The notes under the pieces: generated by a model
Told to the model about the DNA's origin: nothing
What the model saw: only the letters and a program-made list of their open reading frames with translations
Databases searched by the model: none
Position numbers and translations under genes: made by a program
Source: Micrococcales bacterium
GTDB lineage: Bacteria; Actinomycetota; Actinomycetes; Actinomycetales; Microbacteriaceae
DNA: 5,806 nucleotides
Direction of reading: 5' to 3'
NCBI GenBank assembly: GCA_947448975.1
Contig: CANFPR010000055.1
Coordinates: 1 to 5,806 of the forward strand
In this document: positions 1 to 5,806 of the stretch, piece after piece
How the letters are laid out: the number at the start of each line of letters is the position of its first letter
Numbering within the stretch: the stretch's first letter is position 1

Positions 1-368
1 CGAGTGCCTTCGTTGTAGTAATCGGTGTTGATGTAGGCAATCGCCGAGGCATCCGAGGCGAGCTTGTATTGCGAAGACGAGTCGCCTGCGCGGTTAGACG
101 GCGCGGCCCAGTCGACCTTGCTGAGGGTACCTTTAGCCCACATCACTCGAGTGGGTAGACCTCCATTGTTGGCAACACCGGGATTGAAGTCAGCCTTTCC
201 GAGTTCTACCCCGTAATCGAGAATGTCTACCGTTCGTGAGGTTGCATTGGTAAGCGGAGTAGTAGAGGCGCAGCCGTAATCGGCAAAGGCGGCCATCGGA
301 ACAGCGAGTGCACCAACTAAGCCAGCAACAATAACGCTGGCGAAAGCGCGGCGGGAACGAATGTTCAT
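1..368 (-). CDS. Secreted protein of unknown function, N-terminal part (Tat-like signal peptide); C-terminus outside window
   Basis: An open minus-strand frame runs from ATG at 368-366 to the window edge, giving 122 codons without a stop, so the C-terminus is missing. The first 29 residues form an export signal. The n-region is basic (MNIRSRRAF), followed by a hydrophobic core (about residues 10-24, VIVAGLVGALAV) and an A-F-A signal-peptidase I site at 27-29. The S-R-R-A-F run at residues 5-9 fits the twin-arginine consensus S/T-R-R-x-F, so export of a folded protein by Tat is possible, although Sec cannot be excluded. The mature part begins DYGC; this Cys is not in a lipobox. A stretch near the window edge (AIAYINTDYYN, about residues 107-117) vaguely recalls the start of the phosphodiester-glycosidase (NAGPA-like) domain, but this is only a resemblance and I do not assign a function. 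The ribosome site is weak (AAGAG just upstream); a GTG directly before the ATG is an alternative start. It is transcribed divergently from the decarboxylase operon. Confidence 0.8.
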   Translation of the reverse strand, partial: MNIRSRRAFASVIVAGLVGALAVPMAAFADYGCASTTPLTNATSRTVDILDYGVELGKADFNPGVANNGGLPTRVMWAKGTLSKVDWAAPSNRAGDSSSQYKLASDASAIAYINTDYYNEGT

Positions 369-501
369 CACTCTTAGGCTATTGCAATGGCATAACCCAA
401 AAGCCAGAAATCTCGCCTAGTTTGCTGTGAAAATACAGGCAATCTGTCGGTTTTTAGTCGGTTAGGCTTTTCGTAGATTCGGCGAAGAATGAAAGGCAAT
501 T
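369..501. promoter_or_regulatory. Divergent intergenic region with candidate promoters for both flanking genes
   Basis: These 133 bases lie between two divergent starts, so they should hold a promoter for each side. For the plus-strand operon, the best candidate -10 is TAGATT at 474-479, with a poor T-rich -35 (TTTTTA, 451-456) 17 bases upstream. A good Shine-Dalgarno AAAGG at 492-496 sits five bases before the GTG at 502. For the minus-strand gene, TATTTT (complement of 430-435) is a possible -10, leaving a leader of about 55 bases. Neither -35 is convincing. I see no clear operator palindrome, riboswitch or arginine-repressor-like box. The ribosome site is well supported by position; the promoter hexamers are guesses. 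Confidence 0.35.
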
Positions 502-1881
502 GTGACCGCTGCACCCAACATGCACTCCATAACTGCCGATAGCGAAAAGCTCCGCGAGGCTATTCTCGATTACGCCCGAACCCGCATGTCTTACGACGCC
601 GTGCCGCTCGATGCACCGGCAACTCTCGAGTACTTGCAAACCCACGCCTCCAACACCGTAAACGAAGCAGGCTTAGGCGGCGATGCCGCGTTGGCCGTTT
701 TTACCGATGTTCTCGCTCCAGCTTGCCTCTCGACCGATCATCCCGGCTATGTGTCTTTCATACCAACCGCGCCTACCGCCGCCGCCACCGCGTTTGACCT
801 GGTGGTATCGGCCTCGTCGATCTACGGCGGGTCTTGGATGGAAGGTGCTGGTGCTGTCTTTGCTGAAAACGAAGTTTTGGCTTGGCTCGCCGCTGAGGTT
901 GGACTACCAGATTCGGCCGGTGGCGTGTTTGTTCAAGGCGGAACTCTAGGAAATCTGTCGGCTCTGGTTGCTGCCCGCCACACGGCTCAGGAGGCGCTGT
1001 CGGCCGCCGGTAAGCCACGCCCGGCTCGCTGGAAGTTTGTTTGTTCGGCCGAAGCGCACTCATCGCTAAAAGCGGCAGCCAACGTGATGGATGTCGACAT
1101 CGTCAAAGCTTCGGTGGGAGCCGATGGGCGCTTGACCGGAGCCGCGGTTGAGCAAGCGCTAGGCGAGGCCGGCGAGGGTGTTTTCGCCGTAGTGGCAACC
1201 GCGGGTACGACGAACTTCGGAATCGTCGATCGTCTTCGCGAGGTTGGCGACGTAGCCAAGGCTCATGGGCTTTGGTACCACATCGATGGAGCGTACGGCT
1301 TAGCCGCGATTCTCGCTCCTGAAACCCGCGCCCTGTTCGACGGCACAGAACTTGCCGACTCGTTCATCGTTGACCCTCACAAGTGGCTTTATGCCCCGTT
1401 CGACGCTTGCGCTCTGGTCTACAGAGTTCCCGAGCTAGCCAAGGCCGCGCACGCGCAGCACGGCGAGTACCTAGACACGCTCACCGACTCTGGCGAATGG
1501 AACCCGAGCGATTACGCATACAACCTCACCCGTCGAGTACGTGGGCTTCCGCTTTGGTTCTCACTCGCAACCTACGGTGTCGGTGCTTATCGTGAGGCGA
1601 TCGCGCAGAACATCCGAGTGACGCACGAAATTGCCGACATCATTCGTGCCAACGAAAACCTGCGCCTCGTTCGAGAACCTGAACTCAGCGTGGTGGTATT
1701 CGAACGCGAAGGTTGGCAACTGCCCGACTACGAGACATGGAGCCAACGGCTTTTGGAGTCTGGACTCGGGCTCGTGGTGCCTTCTTCGCACCAGGGCCGC
1801 CCCAACACCCGCTTTGCAATCATCAACCCCGACACCACCACCGAGCTGCTGGTGAAGATTCTCGATTCGATGGAGCAGTAA
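502..1881 (+). CDS. Group II PLP-dependent amino-acid decarboxylase (AADC-like); substrate unproven, arginine proposed from context
   Basis: This 459-residue protein belongs to the fold-type I, group II decarboxylases (aromatic-amino-acid, glutamate, diaminobutyrate and related decarboxylases) and has a normal length for them. Visible landmarks in order are the N-terminal dimerisation segment with HPGYVSF (80-86), GGTLGNLSAL (146-155) in the cofactor phosphate region, AHSSLKAA (185-192) whose H186 should stack on the PLP ring, AGTT (234-237), HIDGAYG (260-266) whose D262 should contact the pyridine nitrogen, and DPHKW (291-295) with K294 as the Schiff-base lysine. The segment around residues 316-345 (ending in NPSDYAYNLTRR) corresponds to the mobile catalytic loop and contains Tyr, as in true decarboxylases. 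GTG at 502 is chosen because AAAGG lies five bases upstream; an internal Met at residue 7 is the alternative. It is the first gene of the operon and overlaps aguB by one base. Arginine decarboxylation to agmatine would complete the pathway, but an aromatic or other amino acid is equally compatible with the motifs. Confidence 0.9.
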   Translation: MTAAPNMHSITADSEKLREAILDYARTRMSYDAVPLDAPATLEYLQTHASNTVNEAGLGGDAALAVFTDVLAPACLSTDHPGYVSFIPTAPTAAATAFDLVVSASSIYGGSWMEGAGAVFAENEVLAWLAAEVGLPDSAGGVFVQGGTLGNLSALVAARHTAQEALSAAGKPRPARWKFVCSAEAHSSLKAAANVMDVDIVKASVGADGRLTGAAVEQALGEAGEGVFAVVATAGTTNFGIVDRLREVGDVAKAHGLWYHIDGAYGLAAILAPETRALFDGTELADSFIVDPHKWLYAPFDACALVYRVPELAKAAHAQHGEYLDTLTDSGEWNPSDYAYNLTRRVRGLPLWFSLATYGVGAYREAIAQNIRVTHEIADIIRANENLRLVREPELSVVVFEREGWQLPDYETWSQRLLESGLGLVVPSSHQGRPNTRFAIINPDTTTELLVKILDSMEQ

Positions 1882-2876
1882 TGAAAATCACCATTGCACC
1901 AAAACTCGACTCGCTTTCGCGCGTTAAACCAGCAACCCGAGACCCATACCGCGTTGCGCTGGTGCAAACCCGCTGGCACGAATCAACCGATGAGCATCTG
2001 AGCGTTCTCAACCGTGGCATTGAACTTGCCGCAGAAGCCGGGGCTAAGGCGGTTTTTCTACCCGAACTCACGCTAAGTCGCTACCCCGCCGATCAGTTGC
2101 CCGCTGGTGTTCCAAACCAGCTCGCCGAGCCGCTTCTAACCGGCCCAACCTTTGCGTTCGCGACATCCGCGGCAAAAAAGTTTGGCGTCGTCGTTCATGC
2201 ATCGCTTTATGAGTTTCACGATTTTGCCGATGGCCGGGCTTTGAACACCGCCATCATGGTGTCGCCCGCTGGCGAACTTCTGGCCCGAACCCCAAAGTTG
2301 CACATTCCCGTGACTGCCGGATACTACGAAGACAAATACTTTCAACCGGGCCCAGCCGATGGCGAGCCGTATCCGGTTTATTCACTCGAGCACGGCAACG
2401 CCTCGGCAAGTATTGGGCTGCCAACCTGCTGGGATGAATGGTTTCCGGAGGTCGCCCGCAACTACTCGTTGCGCGGTGCCGAGATTTTGGTTTACCCAAC
2501 CGCAATCGGCTCCGAACCTGACCACCCCGACTTCGATACTCAGCCACTTTGGCAGCAGGTAATTGTTGGCAATGGAATTGCTAACGGCACATTCATGGTG
2601 GTTCCCAACCGCTACGGAAACGAAGGTGCGCTCAACTTCTACGGTTCAAGCTTTATTAGCGACCCATACGGACGGGTGCTTGCACAGGCCGGCAGAGATA
2701 CAGACGAAACGCTCGTTGCCGACCTCGACCTCGATCAACGTCGCGATTGGCTCGATCTCTTTCCGTTCTTGGCCACGCGTCGCCCAGACACCTACTCTGC
2801 GCTCACCGAACCAGTGCGAAACCCTCGACAAGCAAACGGCGATTCGGCCAGCGGTGCAATCGCGGGTGTTCGATGA
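1881..2876 (+). CDS. aguB: N-carbamoylputrescine amidase (nitrilase superfamily)
   Basis: The predicted 331-residue cytoplasmic enzyme should hydrolyse N-carbamoylputrescine to putrescine, CO2 and ammonia, the second step of the agmatine route. The carbon-nitrogen hydrolase domain starts at about residue 23 (YRVALVQTRW). The catalytic triad is visible: E62 in LPELTLSRYP, K139 in RTPKLHIP and C183 in PTCWDEWFPE, with the additional conserved glutamate probably E150 in GYYEDKYFQPG. The CWDxWFPE and KYFxPG patterns are typical of AguB rather than of nitrilases or beta-ureidopropionases. ATG at 1881 is chosen because it overlaps the decarboxylase stop (TAATG) and has GGAG at 1872-1875, five bases upstream. 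The frame stays open further 5' (to 1713), but that stretch lies inside the decarboxylase gene. The first 22 residues and the last 20 or so are low-complexity extensions outside the core. It ends in an ATGA overlap with aguA. Other N-carbamoyl amines are possible substrates. Confidence 0.9.
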   Translation: MKITIAPKLDSLSRVKPATRDPYRVALVQTRWHESTDEHLSVLNRGIELAAEAGAKAVFLPELTLSRYPADQLPAGVPNQLAEPLLTGPTFAFATSAAKKFGVVVHASLYEFHDFADGRALNTAIMVSPAGELLARTPKLHIPVTAGYYEDKYFQPGPADGEPYPVYSLEHGNASASIGLPTCWDEWFPEVARNYSLRGAEILVYPTAIGSEPDHPDFDTQPLWQQVIVGNGIANGTFMVVPNRYGNEGALNFYGSSFISDPYGRVLAQAGRDTDETLVADLDLDQRRDWLDLFPFLATRRPDTYSALTEPVRNPRQANGDSASGAIAGVR

Positions 2877-3874
2877 GTTTTGTGATGCCAGCAGAGTGGC
2901 AACCGCACGAGCGCACCTGGATGGCCTGGATGGAAGAAGACTATTCAAAAGACAGCACACCCGAATCGGCCGAAGCGATGCACCGAGCCTGGGCGAAAGT
3001 AGCTAACACCATTGTTGACTTCGAGTCGGTGACCATGTTGGTTAGCGCTGCGCACGAAGCCGAAGCCAGAGCGTATCTAGACCCTCGAGTCGAAACGCTG
3101 ATCGCCGATATCGATGACGGCTGGATGCGCGACAGCGGACCCACCTTCGTGAAAGAAGGCGACCAACTAGCTGCGGTCGACTGGATCTTCAACGGATGGG
3201 GCAATCAAGGAAACTGGGCGAGCTGGGAGAACGACGATGCGGTTGCATCGCTTGTCGCCCGCCAAGTCGGCGTACCAAGTTTTAGATCGACGATGGTGAA
3301 TGAGGGTGGCGGCATCCATGTAAATGGCGCGGGTGCGGTGTTACTCACCGAAACCGTTCAGCTCGGCGAGGGTCGCAATCCAGGATGGACACGCTCAGAG
3401 GTTGAAGCCGAAATTCATGCCAAGCTTGGCACCAACAAAGCCATCTGGATTCGCCGTGGACTAACCCGCGACTACGAAGACTTTGGCACCCAAGGCCACG
3501 TTGATATCGTTGCCTGTTTTGCCAACGAAAACACGATTTTGTTTCACGACCAGCAAAACGCAGACCACCCCGACTTTTCGGTGAGCCACGAGGTGAAGCG
3601 CACGCTCGAAGAGATCGGCGGTTTCAAACTGGTGGGTGTGCCCGCACCGACGGTGCTGCGCGACACTCACGGAGTGGTCGACTACTCATACATAAACCAC
3701 TACATCTGCAACGGAGCCGTTATTCTCTGTGCGTTCGACGACCCAAACGATGCGGTTGCGAAGGCGATTCTCGAAGAGGTTTACCCCGGCCGCGAGGTTA
3801 TTCTTGTCGATGCCCTTGAGCTTTTCGCCCGCGGTGGCGGAATCCACTGCATCACTCAACAACAGCCCAAGTAG
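2873..3874 (+). CDS. aguA: Agmatine deiminase (agmatine iminohydrolase), actinobacterial type
   Basis: This 333-residue protein belongs to the guanidino-group-modifying superfamily (Porphyromonas-type peptidylarginine deiminase/agmatine deiminase) and should convert agmatine to N-carbamoylputrescine and ammonia. The start MSFVMPAEWQPHERTWMAW is a typical AguA N-terminus. Catalytic positions are all present: D87 in WMRDSGPTF, E144 in VNEGGGIHV, H209 and D211 in GHVD, and the nucleophile C326 in GGGIHCITQQQP at the extreme C-terminus. The stretch before GHVD reads DFGTQ rather than the ETN of many proteobacterial and lactic-acid-bacterial enzymes. I recall the FGT-containing form from actinobacterial homologues. 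ATG at 2873 overlaps the aguB stop (ATGA) and lacks a strong ribosome site (only GGGTG nearby), so its translation is probably coupled to aguB. The frame is open further upstream, but only inside aguB. The order decarboxylase-aguB-aguA points to one transcription unit. The main uncertainty is whether agmatine itself is the natural substrate. Confidence 0.93.
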   Translation: MSFVMPAEWQPHERTWMAWMEEDYSKDSTPESAEAMHRAWAKVANTIVDFESVTMLVSAAHEAEARAYLDPRVETLIADIDDGWMRDSGPTFVKEGDQLAAVDWIFNGWGNQGNWASWENDDAVASLVARQVGVPSFRSTMVNEGGGIHVNGAGAVLLTETVQLGEGRNPGWTRSEVEAEIHAKLGTNKAIWIRRGLTRDYEDFGTQGHVDIVACFANENTILFHDQQNADHPDFSVSHEVKRTLEEIGGFKLVGVPAPTVLRDTHGVVDYSYINHYICNGAVILCAFDDPNDAVAKAILEEVYPGREVILVDALELFARGGGIHCITQQQPK

Positions 3875-3884
3875 CCGCATCCTC

Positions 3885-5213
<1,329 letters not shown>

Positions 5214-5233
5214 AAATTTAGAAACTTTCAAAG

Positions 5234-5262
5234 CGCCGGCAACCTGAGGTTGTCGGCGTTTT
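5234..5262 (+). terminator. Rho-independent terminator of argG, possibly shared with the convergent potC-like gene
   Basis: CGCCGGCAACC at 5234-5244 pairs with GGTTGTCGGCG at 5248-5258 around a TGA loop, giving an 11-bp stem, followed by TTTT at 5259-5262. In plus-strand RNA all 11 positions pair, with one G-U at 5239/5253. In minus-strand RNA that position becomes an A-C mismatch, and the hairpin is followed by CTTTGAAAG rather than a clean U-run, so it should work mainly for argG and less well for the opposite gene. It starts 20 bases after the argG stop and lies in the 50-base convergent gap. Confidence 0.85.
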
Positions 5263-5263
5263 G

Positions 5264-5806
5264 CTAATTGCGCTTCTCGGTTGAAGTAAGTCGCTGTGCG
5301 AAATAGATGGGCAAGACCGAGATGACGACCACAACCACAGCAACAACGTCAACGACCGGTGCCTTACCGGGCCTAAACATGTTGTTCAGAATCCAAATCG
5401 GCAAAGTCTCAACTCCGCCACCGGCGGTAAAAGTGGTGACAATGATTTCATCGAAGCTGAGCGCAAAGGCTAAGAGCGCTCCCGCAACGAGTGCAGATGC
5501 CATTTGAGGCAGAGTCACAAGCCTGAAGGTGGTCCAGATGCCGGCTCCCAGGTCGGCACTCGCCTCTTCCATGTTTTTGTTCATGCGGTTTAGTCGGGCT
5601 AGGGCGTTGTTGTAAACGGTGACGATGCAGAAGGTAGCGTGAGCGATGATCAGGGTAGCAATGGTCAGTTGCACGCCAAGCAGCGTTCTAAACGCGTTGT
5701 TCAGGGCGATACCGGTGACAATGCCGGGCAGCGCGATCGGCAAAATAACCATCAGCGAAACCGGCTGCTTACCAAAGAACTTGTAACGAGACATCGCCAG
5801 GGCCAA
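5264..5806 (-). CDS. ABC transporter permease, PotC-like (spermidine/putrescine family), 5' end outside window
   Basis: The 180 visible residues are the C-terminal part of an inner-membrane permease. The frame is still open at the window edge: the first visible codon is TTG, read here as an internal Leu, and a PotC-type protein needs further N-terminal membrane segments, so the start lies beyond 5806. Hydrophobic segments are seen at about residues 15-39, 47-69, 102-126 and 151-171. Between the second and third is the EAA loop (EASADLGAGIWTTF, from about residue 81), which docks on the ATPase subunit. SFDEIIVTTFTAG (117-129) followed by LPIWILNNMF is characteristic of PotC/YdcV-like polyamine permeases. 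The protein ends in a short charged tail (TSTEKRN) and a TAG stop at 5264-5266. The ATPase, the second permease and the binding protein are presumably upstream, beyond the window. Putrescine or spermidine is the likely cargo, but the permease alone does not fix the substrate. Confidence 0.9.
   Translation of the reverse strand: MALAMSRYKFFGKQPVSLMVILPIALPGIVTGIALNNAFRTLLGVQLTIATLIIAHATFCIVTVYNNALARLNRMNKNMEEASADLGAGIWTTFRLVTLPQMASALVAGALLAFALSFDEIIVTTFTAGGGVETLPIWILNNMFRPGKAPVVDVVAVVVVVISVLPIYFAQRLTSTEKRN

Noticed and set aside
374..468. Direct repeat TTAGGCT (374-380 and 462-468) and spaced inverted repeat AAAAGCC/GGCTTTT (399-405 and 465-471) in the divergent intergenic region, considered as operator half-sites.
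   Set aside because: Seven-base matches at this spacing are expected by chance in a region this size, and they do not line up symmetrically with the candidate promoters.
489..542. A 17-codon reading frame with ATG at 489, overlapping the decarboxylase start in another frame and encoding several Cys and His residues (CDRC, HNC).
   Set aside because: There is no properly spaced ribosome site for this ATG, and the Cys/His pattern is dictated by the overlapping coding sequence. The AAAGG lies inside it and serves the GTG at 502. Most likely chance.
1713..1880. Open extension upstream of aguB in the same frame, which would add 56 residues.
   Set aside because: It lies wholly inside the decarboxylase gene, has no nitrilase-like sequence, and the ATG at 1881 has a proper GGAG and a TAATG junction.
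2747..2872. Open extension upstream of aguA, which would add 42 residues.
   Set aside because: The added sequence is arginine/serine-rich out-of-frame translation of the aguB 3' end. The family N-terminus (MPAEWQPHERTWMAW) begins four residues after the ATG at 2873.

Overview
The window looks like chromosomal DNA from an actinobacterium, most likely a Microbacteriaceae relative. The base composition is moderate, a little above half G+C by eye, which would suit one of the lower-GC freshwater members. The grounds are the protein styles: a long-type argininosuccinate synthase of the kind I associate with Micrococcales, an agmatine deiminase with actinobacterial-style motifs, GTG starts, and what looks like a leaderless start for argG. 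The genus is a guess from memory of protein families, not from a search.

Layout. On the minus strand, 1-368 is the N-terminal part of a secreted protein with a signal peptide that resembles a twin-arginine (Tat) signal. A 133-base divergent intergenic region follows. On the plus strand, 502-3874 is a tightly packed three-gene operon: a group II (aromatic-amino-acid-decarboxylase-like) PLP decarboxylase, a nitrilase-superfamily N-carbamoylputrescine amidase (aguB-like) and an agmatine deiminase (aguA-like). The genes are joined by TAATG and ATGA overlaps. Twenty-five bases later comes argG (3900-5213), whose GTG start lies just downstream of a TANNNT -10 element, so it is probably transcribed from its own promoter as a leaderless mRNA. 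A strong hairpin terminator separates argG from a convergent minus-strand gene (5264 to beyond 5806) for a PotC-type ABC transporter permease.

How the genes fit together. AguA converts agmatine to N-carbamoylputrescine, and AguB hydrolyses that to putrescine, CO2 and ammonia. ArgG makes argininosuccinate, the precursor of arginine, and the PotC-like permease belongs to the spermidine/putrescine importer family. The missing step between arginine and agmatine is arginine decarboxylation, and the first gene of the operon is a decarboxylase of unproven substrate. The most interesting hypothesis here is that this AADC-fold enzyme supplies agmatine (or another guanidino-amine) to AguA/AguB. All the individual families are known. 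I see no mobile element, CRISPR array, tRNA or rRNA, and no clearly undescribed system.
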